From NCBI RefSeq assembly GCF_040782645.1, contig NZ_CP160403.1, positions 6,855,001 through 6,919,000 on the forward strand: 64,000 bases of DNA. The letters are read 5' to 3'. The notes beneath the pieces are model-generated. The model was not told the DNA's origin and searched no databases. It saw nothing but the letters and a program-made list of their open reading frames with translations. Source of the DNA: Streptomyces sp. HUAS ZL42 (GTDB lineage: Bacteria; Actinomycetota; Actinomycetes; Streptomycetales; Streptomycetaceae). Shown in pieces: positions 34,243 to 42,672 of this stretch (position 1 is the first letter of the stretch; every line of letters starts with the position of its first letter). A program made the translations under genes and the position numbers.

Positions 34243-34701
34243 TCACGAGAACTCGTGCAGTACCACCCAGTAGTCGTACTCCTCCTCCGAGGCGGCGCAC
34301 AGGCGGCGGCCGTCGAGTGAAACGGCGAGAAACTCGGGCGAACCTGTCACATCGGCGATGCGTGCGGGCAGGTTGCTGCCGACGGTGTCTCTGACCCTCA
34401 CCCAGCCGATCTCACTGCTTCCTGAGCCGGGCGGGAGGATGAGGAACTCGGCGTTGTCGTCGTAGAGCGAGACGCTTGAGGCATAGTGGTACCACTTCGC
34501 GTCCAGTTCGGCGGCGGCATCCGGGGACGGGGTGGGGATGGTGGCGACCGGCTTGACCTCGAGTCCGTTGACGGCGTAGATGGCGGACATCACGGGAGGA
34601 CCGTTCTGTGCCGCTTGCTCCAGCACTTGAAGGCCGCAGCGCTCCAGGACATCCACCACTTCGGCTTGTGGCTTGTTGATCTCGGCCCGCCTTTCGGTCA
34701 C
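34243..34701 (-). CDS. hypothetical protein of the immunity array
   Basis: This 152-residue protein begins MTERRAEINKPQAEVVDVLE and includes ILPPGSGSSEIGWVRV, ADVTGSPEFLAVSLDGRRLC and EEEYDYWVVLHEFS. It is coupled by a 4-nt ATGA overlap to the Imm50 gene upstream, so it is probably another small immunity protein. No signal peptide or membrane helix is visible. The family was not recognised. Confidence 0.65.
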   Translation of the reverse strand: MTERRAEINKPQAEVVDVLERCGLQVLEQAAQNGPPVMSAIYAVNGLEVKPVATIPTPSPDAAAELDAKWYHYASSVSLYDDNAEFLILPPGSGSSEIGWVRVRDTVGSNLPARIADVTGSPEFLAVSLDGRRLCAASEEEYDYWVVLHEFS

Positions 34702-35084
34702 CCGTTTGTGTATGCGGTCAGATTTGAGATGTAGGCGGTGTCGGCGACGGCCCGGATGTGGGTCTCAGGTGAAGTGACCTCGATGGAAACTCCGTTGTCC
34801 TGTGCAAGAACAATGTCCGCCGTCACCTCTGAGCCGAAACCTTCCAAGGCGATCGCACGAAGACCGCTGAATAAGAGCTCGATCTGCACGGTGTTGAAAC
34901 CCTGTGCGATCCACTTCCGTGGGGGTTGGTCGGGGTAACGGGGAAGGTCCACGCGCAACCTCAGCGTGGGTCCGTCCTCGTGTAGAATCACCTCCCTCAT
35001 AAGGACGTTGGAGAGGTCCGGTGGAGTGTCCTGATAAACAGCGGAAATTCCCTCCGGATTGTGTATCAACGATGTCCATGGCAT
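34698..35084 (-). CDS. Imm50-family immunity protein
   Basis: This 128-residue protein starts MPWTSLIHNPEGISAVYQDT and has VILHEDGPTLRLRVDLPRYP, PRKWIAQGFNTVQIELLFSG, RAIALEGFGSEVTADIVLAQ, the pattern of Imm50 proteins that neutralise polymorphic toxins. It lies in the array directly downstream of the RHS gene and its neighbour 35100-35621. It may protect against a related tip rather than the present one. Confidence 0.7.
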   Translation of the reverse strand: MPWTSLIHNPEGISAVYQDTPPDLSNVLMREVILHEDGPTLRLRVDLPRYPDQPPRKWIAQGFNTVQIELLFSGLRAIALEGFGSEVTADIVLAQDNGVSIEVTSPETHIRAVADTAYISNLTAYTNG

Positions 35085-35099
35085 GGTGAACCGTTCGAC

Positions 35100-35621
35100 T
35101 TATGGCATCTTATCGAACATCAATTTCTTGGCATCGTCTCTGGTGAGCTCGAGCAGCGCTTCCTCTCGGTAGCTTCGGATGTCACCGACGTAGGGCGGAA
35201 CATGCGGGCGACTTGTGCAAAAGGTGATGTTGGCTGTGAGGGAGTCGTCCGACAAGCCTCCCTCGGAAAAGGAGACGTATCCCTGGATGGGGTGGGCGCT
35301 TTCCTCTGGGGTGGCTTTCAGGGCCATGCAGGCGTAAGCGAGCGAGCGCCGCAGGAGTTGATCCCGCCTTTCCGGGCCTGAGGCGGGAAGGTCGTAGTCC
35401 ATCATGCCGCGCCCGTTCACCGTGGCTTCGAAGTGAACAATATCTGCAAAGTCTTCGAGGGCAGCCCCGTTGTATCCGGACTGCAGTGCTGAAAGCAGGT
35501 GGGCACCGCTCTCGTCCACGATCCAACCCCCCTCCGCGATCGCTCGATACGCGGCGGGGACATCGCCCGTTCGAACACAGGGTAGATCCGTCCCTAGAAG
35601 ATCGGACATTCTGTCGTTCAT
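35100..35621 (-). CDS. probable cognate immunity protein of the RHS toxin
   Basis: This 173-residue soluble protein starts at ATG 35621 eight nt after the RHS stop, the usual toxin-immunity spacing. Visible blocks are GWIVDESGAHLLSALQSGYN, ASGPERRDQLLRRSLAYACM, HPIQGYVSFSEGGLSDDSLT and VPPYVGDIRSYREEALLELT. A decayed second copy sits at 25084-27105, so this family has been duplicated and discarded before. No named Imm family was recognised. Base composition is less GC-rich than the core chromosome, like the toxin tip. Confidence 0.7.
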   Translation of the reverse strand: MNDRMSDLLGTDLPCVRTGDVPAAYRAIAEGGWIVDESGAHLLSALQSGYNGAALEDFADIVHFEATVNGRGMMDYDLPASGPERRDQLLRRSLAYACMALKATPEESAHPIQGYVSFSEGGLSDDSLTANITFCTSRPHVPPYVGDIRSYREEALLELTRDDAKKLMFDKMP

Positions 35622-35628
35622 TCTCACG

Positions 35629-38600
35629 TCAATCTTCTCCCAGAACCTTGAGACCCTTGCGAATGCCTGCCTGGAAACCAGGGATCTTAGCGACCTCCCG
35701 TTCGACCGAGCGTGGCAATCCGTCGAATTTTCCATCGTCGAAATTGTACTGGTACTTCGCCGTGGGATTGCTCTGGTCCTGGAAATGCAGCTGTCCGGCT
35801 CGTTGCCCTGGGTTCGGATTCTCGACGTCGATCCTATACGGCCCGTGATTCCACATGGTCTTGCTCGTTACCTGAGTCCCGTTGGCCCCGATCATGCTGC
35901 TTGTCGGACGTTCCTTGATCCCGTACGCGTCGCGCATATCGCGAATCCGTTGTTCCACGGCGTCGGGGTGGTAAGGGTCGTTCCTGAAAGCAGGCTGGGA
36001 GGTGTACCCCTCGGGGGGCTCACACTTCAACCCGAGCGGGTCGGCCCACATGTAGGGGTTGGGGACATAGGCGGCGGGATTGGGTCCCGGAACCAGTCCG
36101 AGGGGGTCGGGAGTGACGTACCGCGCGGTCTCGGGGTCGTAGTGGCGGAAGTAGTTGTAGTGGAGGCCGGTTTCGGGGTCGTAGTACTGGCCGGGGAAGC
36201 GTAGTGGCGTGTATGCGGTGCTGTTCTTCGCCCAGGCGGTGGTGCCCCACAGGGTGCTGCGGGTGCGCCAAGCGATCTCGCCCTGTTCGTCGACGAGTTC
36301 GCTGGGTGTGCCGACTAGGTCGGTGACGATGGCGAAGAAGCGGGAGTCGATCTCGCCCTGGGGTGCGTCAGCCGTAAGAATGCGTTCAGTCTGACCGATT
36401 GGTCGCAGGCCCTGATGGTCCCAGGTGAGTGTGACTGGGCCGGGCAGGTTGGAGGATGTTGTGGTCTGCTCGCACAAAATCCTGCCGTCCCATGTGAAGT
36501 CGACCCGTTCGAGGACGGTTTCGCCGTCCTCGGCGAGGCGGAGTTTGGCGGTGCGACGGCCCAGAGGGTCATAGGTGTAGCGCCAGCGAGTGCCGTCTGG
36601 GGTGGTCACCGAGGCCAGGCGGTCTTCAGCGTCCCAGGTGTAGCGCCATGTGTCGGGTTTGCGGGACAGGCGGGTTTTTTGGCGCAGGACGATGCGGCCG
36701 AGCTCGTCGTGTTCGTAGCGGGCGTGGCCCGCGCGTGTGAGGCGAGTTCCCGTGTAGGTGCGCTCGCCTGCTGCTTCCTGACCGGGGTGGCCCGCCGGCC
36801 ATGAGGCTGACGTCTGGTTACCTGCCGCGTCGTAGGCGTAGGTCTCGGTCCAGTTCGCCGCGTGTACGGCCGTCACCCGGCCCGCCTCGTCGAGGTCAAG
36901 GCGGCGGGCACCGGAGAGTTGGTCGTCGATGCCGATCAGATGGCCGTCGGAGCGGTAGGTGTAAGCCCGGTGCTGCACCCTTCGACCGTCCCTGCGCAGT
37001 ACGGACTGGGAGGTCAGGTGGCCGAGAGCGTCGAATGTGTGCTCCAGGGTGAGCGACTGGCCGATGCGGCGGGAAAGCTCACGGCCTGTCTCGTCGTAGC
37101 CGAAGTCGATGCTCCGGCCAGCGACGACCATGCCGACGCAACGCCCGGCCGCGTCATAGGACCAGTTCGTCGTGGCGCCGGTCGGGGTGGTGCGGCCGGT
37201 ACGGCGGCCCAGCTCGTCGTAGGTGTGGGTCAACGCGCGGCCATTGGTTGTCTCCGAGACGACACGACCGTAACGGTCGCGCAGGATTGTGAGCGTGGTG
37301 CCGTCCGGGCCGGTGGCCTGCGCCAGCTGGTCGGTGAAGTCGTAGGCGTAACTGGTGCCCTGACCGGCCGCGTCCTTGTGCACCACCTGTCCCAGCTGAT
37401 TACGTTCGAAGGTGACCGTTTGGCCCAGGGCGTCGGTACGCGAGGACAGGCGGCCTGCCACGTCGTACGCGTACGTGAGGGTGCGGCCGTCATAGTCCGT
37501 CTCCGCGACCAGCCGCCCCGCCGGGTCGTACTCGTAACCCCACGTGAGCCCCTGTGGGTTGGTGACCTGCTTCAGCCGCAGCTCGGCGTCGTGGGCGAAC
37601 TCGTAGCGCACCCCGTCGGGGCCGGTGCGGGCGGTGAGCAGGTCGAAGTCCGTGTACTCGAACCGGCTCACACCTCCAAGCCGGTCTCTATGGCTGGTGC
37701 AGTTGCCCTCGCCGTCATACGTCCACGACTCACTCGCCCTGTCGGGATCCGTGCGCCGAGACAGGCGGCCCTCCACGGTCCAGTCGAAGCGCGTGGTGGC
37801 GCCGGTCGGATCAGTGACCGCGACGGTGCGGCCGAAAGCGTCGCGCTCGTAACAGGTCACTGCCCCCAGCGGGTCCGTCACCTCAAGCGGCAACCCCGCC
37901 CGGTTGCAGACGACGCCGGTGGTGTGGCCGAGTGGGTCGGTTACGGCCGTCAGGTGGCCGGCCTCGTTGTAGGTGAAGCGGGTGGTCCGGTTGGCCGTAT
38001 CGGTCACCGAGATCTGGTTGCCGCGCTCGTCGAAGCTCTGGCGGATGACCGTGCCGTCCGGGTTGACCAGCTTCACCGGCAAACCGAGCTCGTTGTACTC
38101 CGCCCGTGCCTCACGGCCGTCCGGGCGTACGACCGAAGTGAGGTTGCCTTCGTCGTCGTAGCGGAACGTCGCTGTGTGACCGAGTGGGTCCGTCTGGGAG
38201 AGCAGACGGTTGTAGCGGTCGCGCTGGTAGCGCGTGACCCCGCCGAGCGCGTCCGTTTCGGCGATCACCTGGCAGCGTTCGTTGATCAGGTAGCGAGTGG
38301 TGTGGCCGAACGAGTCCGTGACGGTCGTCGTGTGCTCGCCGGTTTCGCCGTCGGCCGGTCCGTAGGTGAAGGTCGAGCGCAGGTGGCCGGCCGCGCCTGA
38401 CTGGTGGGTGCAGCGGTCCTGGTCGTCGTAGGCGTAGGTGAAGTGGCTGTCGTTGGTGTCGGTCCAGGAGGTGATGCGGCCGAGTTCGTCGTAGCCGAAG
38501 CGGGTGGGGCGGCCGGAGGAGTTGGTGACCTCGGTGAGGTGGCCGTCGGTGTAGCCGTAGCGGAGCAGTTCCTGGTCGCCGCCGTCCGCTGCCGCGCCGG

Positions 38601-40353
38601 CCAGGTGGAGTGCGGTGATACGGCCGTCCGCCGTGGAGATGCGCAGGTGGTAGCCGCCGCTGTGGGTTAGCGATCGCGGGGCGCCGTCTACGTCGTACTC
38701 GAACGTGATCCAGTGGCCGTTGCGGTCGTCGAGTTGTTCCAGCACTGCCAGGCGGTCGGTGCGGTCGGCGAAGTGGAGTGTCCGGCCCGATTCTGGGTCG
38801 GCGAGGGTGTAGCCGTCGTCCCCCCGGTCGAGGGGCCAGCGTGGGCCGTGGCTGGGCAGCGTGGGTACGCCCGGTGCTGGGTGCGGGTACGCGAGCGTCA
38901 GGCCGTCCTCGCCGACGAAGACGACGCCCTCCGTGTCGATCTCCAGGCGCTGGTCCAGCGTGGAGGACCAGGTCGGGCCGAACCAGCCGCCCAGCCGGTA
39001 CGACGACTCGAACTGGCGCCTGACGACCAGCGGGAGCTGGGCCGTGAGGGATACGTCCGTCTGCGGCAGCACCATCCTGCCCGTCGCCACGTCGACGGGG
39101 TCCTTCGCGCAGACCTTCTCGCCCGGTCGGCGGCCGACGTCGTCGGCCCCCTCCTCCACCGCGTTCCGCGCGGTCTTGCGCAGACCCTGCGAAGCCGCCC
39201 CCTCCGCTCCCTCCTTCAGCGCGAGCCGCAGTCCGCCCCGCGCCAGCCCCGCCCCCTTCGTGCCGATCAGCTCGGGCAGGAGGCGGCCGACGAACTCGGA
39301 AGGATCCTTCTTGAAGCCGTCCACGGCGGCCTGGACGACCCGCTCGGGGTGGGAGGCCGTGGAGACCAGGCCCGAGAGCGTCATGCTGACGTTCTGCAGG
39401 TACGCGGCCGGGTGCGTGAGGTTGTAGGGGTCGGTGGGATTCAAATCGCGGGCGAAGTTGAGCAGGCCCGCCGTGCCCTTCAGGGCGCCGCCGACCACAT
39501 GCGTCAGCTCGGTGTTGACGGCCTGGTAGCCGTCGACCAGGTCGCTGCCGATGCGGTCCAGCGGCGGGGGTTCCGCAGGGGCGTGCGCCACCGCGGCCTT
39601 CACCTTCGTCTGTGCGTCGGAGGCAGCCGTGTTGCGCTGCTTGCGGGCCTCGGCGAGTTTGTCGTGGGCGGCCTTGACGTCGGCCTTTCCCGGGTCCTTG
39701 AAGGGTTCGGGCTTCGGGCCCGGGTCCTCGTTCGCCTTGATCTTGGCGTTGTAGGCGTCGACCCTCTTGTTGTACGAGTCCACCGCGTCCTGCGACGCCT
39801 TGACACCCTTCTTGTAGAGCTCGATGGCCTCCTTGGCCTGGCCCTGGGCCCACTTGACGGTGCCGGCGTACGACTCGAGCGCACCGGACGCCGTCTTGCA
39901 GGCCTCGGCGGCCTGGGTCCACTTGGCGGGGTGGACACCGAACTTCTCGCGGAAGGCGTCACCGCCCTCACCCTTCCAGCTGCCCGAGTCGACCTTCTTC
40001 ATGCCCTGGCCGACCTTGTCGAAGGCCGCGTTGAAGTCCTTGAGGTGTCCCGCGCTCTCCAGGATCTTGTCGGGGTTGCCGTGGACGAGCTCGTTCGGGT
40101 CCTCGGTCTGGCCGAGTTGCTGTTCGCCGGGCGTGGCGCCCAGGTCGGAGGCGACCTCGTCGCCCCAGTCCTCCACCCCGTCGGCCCAGTCGTGCAGGCC
40201 GACGCGGTCCAGGCCGTCGCCCACCTTGTTCGTGGCGTAGTCGACGCCCTCGCCGAGCTTCTTCTTGCCCTCGTCGACGAGGTGTTCGCCGTAGCTCAGG
40301 CCCTCGTTGAGGCCGTCCTTGAGGCCGTCGCCGATGTCTCCGAAGATGCCCAT
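35629..40353 (-). CDS. WXG/RHS-repeat polymorphic toxin
   Basis: This 1574-residue effector has an N-terminal WXG100-like helical region (about 80-260, with DSGSWKGEGGDAFREKFGVH) suited to type VII secretion. A DUF6531-like entry (DPVDVATGRMVLPQTDVSLT, about 420) follows, then long YD/RHS repeats (GYDELGRITSW and many more, about 560-1350) forming a shell. The RHS core ends RYVTPDPLGL and YMWADPLGL. The tip (1443-1574) is the toxin: FRNDPYHPDAVEQRIRDMRD, GPYRIDVENPNPGQRAGQLH, KYQYNFDDGKFDGLPRSVER. Its activity is not recognised. The tip DNA is less GC-rich, as expected for exchanged cassettes. Confidence 0.88.
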   Translation of the reverse strand: MGIFGDIGDGLKDGLNEGLSYGEHLVDEGKKKLGEGVDYATNKVGDGLDRVGLHDWADGVEDWGDEVASDLGATPGEQQLGQTEDPNELVHGNPDKILESAGHLKDFNAAFDKVGQGMKKVDSGSWKGEGGDAFREKFGVHPAKWTQAAEACKTASGALESYAGTVKWAQGQAKEAIELYKKGVKASQDAVDSYNKRVDAYNAKIKANEDPGPKPEPFKDPGKADVKAAHDKLAEARKQRNTAASDAQTKVKAAVAHAPAEPPPLDRIGSDLVDGYQAVNTELTHVVGGALKGTAGLLNFARDLNPTDPYNLTHPAAYLQNVSMTLSGLVSTASHPERVVQAAVDGFKKDPSEFVGRLLPELIGTKGAGLARGGLRLALKEGAEGAASQGLRKTARNAVEEGADDVGRRPGEKVCAKDPVDVATGRMVLPQTDVSLTAQLPLVVRRQFESSYRLGGWFGPTWSSTLDQRLEIDTEGVVFVGEDGLTLAYPHPAPGVPTLPSHGPRWPLDRGDDGYTLADPESGRTLHFADRTDRLAVLEQLDDRNGHWITFEYDVDGAPRSLTHSGGYHLRISTADGRITALHLAGAAADGGDQELLRYGYTDGHLTEVTNSSGRPTRFGYDELGRITSWTDTNDSHFTYAYDDQDRCTHQSGAAGHLRSTFTYGPADGETGEHTTTVTDSFGHTTRYLINERCQVIAETDALGGVTRYQRDRYNRLLSQTDPLGHTATFRYDDEGNLTSVVRPDGREARAEYNELGLPVKLVNPDGTVIRQSFDERGNQISVTDTANRTTRFTYNEAGHLTAVTDPLGHTTGVVCNRAGLPLEVTDPLGAVTCYERDAFGRTVAVTDPTGATTRFDWTVEGRLSRRTDPDRASESWTYDGEGNCTSHRDRLGGVSRFEYTDFDLLTARTGPDGVRYEFAHDAELRLKQVTNPQGLTWGYEYDPAGRLVAETDYDGRTLTYAYDVAGRLSSRTDALGQTVTFERNQLGQVVHKDAAGQGTSYAYDFTDQLAQATGPDGTTLTILRDRYGRVVSETTNGRALTHTYDELGRRTGRTTPTGATTNWSYDAAGRCVGMVVAGRSIDFGYDETGRELSRRIGQSLTLEHTFDALGHLTSQSVLRRDGRRVQHRAYTYRSDGHLIGIDDQLSGARRLDLDEAGRVTAVHAANWTETYAYDAAGNQTSASWPAGHPGQEAAGERTYTGTRLTRAGHARYEHDELGRIVLRQKTRLSRKPDTWRYTWDAEDRLASVTTPDGTRWRYTYDPLGRRTAKLRLAEDGETVLERVDFTWDGRILCEQTTTSSNLPGPVTLTWDHQGLRPIGQTERILTADAPQGEIDSRFFAIVTDLVGTPSELVDEQGEIAWRTRSTLWGTTAWAKNSTAYTPLRFPGQYYDPETGLHYNYFRHYDPETARYVTPDPLGLVPGPNPAAYVPNPYMWADPLGLKCEPPEGYTSQPAFRNDPYHPDAVEQRIRDMRDAYGIKERPTSSMIGANGTQVTSKTMWNHGPYRIDVENPNPGQRAGQLHFQDQSNPTAKYQYNFDDGKFDGLPRSVEREVAKIPGFQAGIRKGLKVLGED

Positions 40354-41012
40354 CAGCCCTCACCGCCCTGCTGCTGTTCGGTGGCTTTGGCGCGTTCCTC
40401 GGGCGACGGGCCGAAGGTGTCCTCGAGCATCTGGTCGTACTGCTGGTCCGAGACCCCGAACGTCTCGTGCAGGTTCTCCGGGTTGAGGCCGAGAGGGCCG
40501 ACGGTATGCGAGGTCATCACGTCCCGGCCCGCGTCCTTCCAGCCCTGCGCGCTGTTGGCCATCGCCTGGTCGAAGGACTCCTTGCTGTAGTCCACACCAC
40601 CGAACGCACCCGACGTGGCGATGTCGCCCCAGCCCATCTGCGTGACCTCCTCCTCGGAGGCGTACGGGTTGCCGATGGCCGCGTTCGTGACGACCTTGAA
40701 GGTGCCCTCGACGTACTGTTCGGTCTCGTAGTACGTGCCCGCCGACAGACCGGTCTTGAGGGCGAACCCGTTGCCCTCGTTGATCAGCGAGCGCACGCCC
40801 CACTCCCAGCGCTCGCAGAACCCCTTGAACTCCGCCGTCAGTCCCTCGTGGCCGAGTTCGAGCCCGGACAGCGCGATGTCGCCGAAGCCGCGCCCTGCCC
40901 CGGCCATCCCGACCATGCCCAGTTCCTTCAACTCGCCCAGTGCCTCGGTCAGCCCCTTGGCGATCAGACCGAGCCCGTCGGCCGCGAGGTCCTTGCCGCC
41001 CCCGTCCGTCAT
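40353..41012 (-). CDS. RHS-associated WXG-like helical protein
   Basis: This 219-residue, mostly helical acidic protein (LGLIAKGLTEALGELKELG; ALSGLELGHEGLTAEFKGFC; WGVRSLINEGNGFALKTGLS) is placed immediately upstream of the RHS gene with a TGATG overlap. The size, helical content and coupling suggest a WXG/LXG-type secretion partner or adaptor for the toxin. No catalytic motif is visible. It is coupled upstream by a 4-nt overlap to the SseB-like gene. Confidence 0.7.
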   Translation of the reverse strand: MTDGGGKDLAADGLGLIAKGLTEALGELKELGMVGMAGAGRGFGDIALSGLELGHEGLTAEFKGFCERWEWGVRSLINEGNGFALKTGLSAGTYYETEQYVEGTFKVVTNAAIGNPYASEEEVTQMGWGDIATSGAFGGVDYSKESFDQAMANSAQGWKDAGRDVMTSHTVGPLGLNPENLHETFGVSDQQYDQMLEDTFGPSPEERAKATEQQQGGEG

Positions 41013-41764
41013 GCCATGCCCTCCTCACGATCCACGGCCACCGCGTCCGGCACGATCCCGCGCACCGGTGGGAAGACCATCCCGTCCTCCCCGTCCGCGC
41101 AGTCCAGCGCCACCCCGCACGGCACCCCGGCCGCCGGTACGGCCACATCCAGCAGGCGTGCGCCCAGGATTGTCTGATACGTCCATTCACGGGCCGCCTC
41201 GCCACGGGCCTGGGCGTAACGGGCCAGCGAGTGTTCGTCGGAAAAGGCCAGGATGAAGCGGATGCCGTTCAAGTCGGCGGTCAGCAGGCCGCGTTCGTCG
41301 TCGGGGCCGGGTACGTCGCCGAGCGGCACCAGCACGGGGGTGCGGCGGAACTCGCCGAGCAGGGCCGCGAACTCCCGTCTGCGGGCCCTGACTTCGGTGT
41401 CCTCGGCGGTCTGCTCCGGTCCGGGCTCGGTCTGGGGCGCCGGTCGCGGGTCGGCCGCGGGTTCCGGCTTCGCCGGCCGCTCGGGCGCGAGTGCCGGCGC
41501 GGGCGTCGGCTGCCGGTCGGTCGCGACTTCTGGCTCCGGCTCCAACTTCGAAAGTGACGGCGAATCAGGCTGGAGCTTCGGCTGTGCCCCCGGATCAGGC
41601 CGCGACTCCGGCTGTGACTCCCAAGCAGGCTGCGGCTCCAACTCCGGCTCAGTCCGCTCCCGATGCTCCTGCGAAGACACCGTCATCTCCGCATAGTCGT
41701 CCAGCCTCGACCTGGGAACCCTGTTGTGCGGTGACTCGTCTGTTCCGCCCCCGTGTTCAGACAT
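41009..41764 (-). CDS. SseB-family protein with disordered N-terminal half
   Basis: This 251-residue protein has a Glu/Pro-rich disordered half (about 30-125) with imperfect Glu-Pro-Gln repeats. It is followed by an SseB-type domain: FAALLGEFRRTPVLVPLGDV, GIRFILAFSDEHSLARYAQA, DVAVPAAGVPCGVALDCADG. Such proteins commonly start Streptomyces RHS/WXG toxin operons. ATG 41764 is used; ATG 41686 is an alternative. The operon 41764 to 34243 is one direction with overlaps. Confidence 0.75.
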   Translation of the reverse strand: MSEHGGGTDESPHNRVPRSRLDDYAEMTVSSQEHRERTEPELEPQPAWESQPESRPDPGAQPKLQPDSPSLSKLEPEPEVATDRQPTPAPALAPERPAKPEPAADPRPAPQTEPGPEQTAEDTEVRARRREFAALLGEFRRTPVLVPLGDVPGPDDERGLLTADLNGIRFILAFSDEHSLARYAQARGEAAREWTYQTILGARLLDVAVPAAGVPCGVALDCADGEDGMVFPPVRGIVPDAVAVDREEGMA

Positions 41765-41841
41765 GCAACCATCATCGCTAATGCATTCTCAGGGAACAAC
41801 GAACTCGCCGTCACACCCTTGTCACAGCGGATCCGCCCCTG

Positions 41842-42465
41842 TCACCGGGGCTCCGCCTCAGGGGCCGTCAGGTCGATCAGGCGGCACACCGTCTCGATGT
41901 CGATCTTGACCTGGGCGATGGAGGCGCGGCCCGAGAGCCAGGTGATGAGGGCCGAGTGCCAGGTGTGCTCGATGACGCGGACCGCGGAGAGCTGGTCGGG
42001 GGTGGGGTTCTCCAGGCCCATCGCGTCCAGGATGATCACCGTCGTCTGGCGGGAGACCTGGTCGACCTCGGGCGAGACGCTCCGGTCGGCGAAGGTGAGT
42101 GCGCGGACCATCGCGTCGGCCAGGTGCGGCTCGCGCTGCAGGGCGCGGAACGCCCGCATCAGGGTCTCCGCCACCCGCTCGGCCGCCGTCTCGCCCTGCG
42201 GCGGCTTCTTCCGCAGCGTGCCGTGCATGTGCTCCAACTGGTCCTGCATGGTCGCCACCAGCAGGTGCACCTTGGACGGGAAGTAGCGGTAGAGCGTGCC
42301 GAGGGCCACCTGCGAGGACTCCGCGACCTCCCGCATCTGCACGGCGTCGAAACCGCCCCGGCTGGCCAGCTGCGCGCTCGCGTGCAGGATGCGGCGCCGG
42401 CGCGCCTCCTGCCGCTCGGTGAGGGGCGGGGAGGCGGGCTGTGCGCCACTGACTTCCGCAGGCAT
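41842..42465 (-). CDS. TetR-family regulator, KstR-like
   Basis: This 207-residue repressor has the N-terminal HTH RILHASAQLASRGGFDAVQM, then REVAESSQVALGTLYRYFPS and KVHLLV. The C-terminal ligand domain has EPHLADAMVRALTFADRSVS, PEVDQVSRQTTVIIL and HSALITWLSGRAS. The HTH and the EVDQV and WLxxRAS features resemble KstR, the mycobacterial repressor of lipid/steroid catabolism relieved by acyl-CoA ligands. A perfect KstR-consensus site lies in its upstream region, so autoregulation is likely. I used ATG 42465; a longer start at 42549 is less convincing. Confidence 0.85.
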   Translation of the reverse strand: MPAEVSGAQPASPPLTERQEARRRRILHASAQLASRGGFDAVQMREVAESSQVALGTLYRYFPSKVHLLVATMQDQLEHMHGTLRKKPPQGETAAERVAETLMRAFRALQREPHLADAMVRALTFADRSVSPEVDQVSRQTTVIILDAMGLENPTPDQLSAVRVIEHTWHSALITWLSGRASIAQVKIDIETVCRLIDLTAPEAEPR

Positions 42466-42605
42466 GGGTCCCGTCCGTGACAGTCGGTGAGGGTGAGTGA
42501 TCAGACAGCATGCCAGGGCACCGGCCGTGGCGTGAATCACCTGATCCACCGCTCACAGCGGCGCTACCTGCCGGTAGATTCAGAGCCTCTTGAACGATCA
42601 AGTCT

Positions 42606-42619
42606 GTAACTTGTTCTAG
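42606..42619. promoter_or_regulatory. KstR-type operator between regulator and glycosyltransferase
   Basis: TGTAACTTGTTCTA fits TnnAACnnGTTnnA at all fixed positions. It lies 54 bp upstream of the glycosyltransferase start and 141 bp upstream of the regulator start, so one site could control both directions. Confidence 0.7.
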
Positions 42620-42672
42620 ATTAGCGTCCCCGCGTAATGTCGCGGGAAAGAGCAGGGAGAAGGGGGCTCAGA

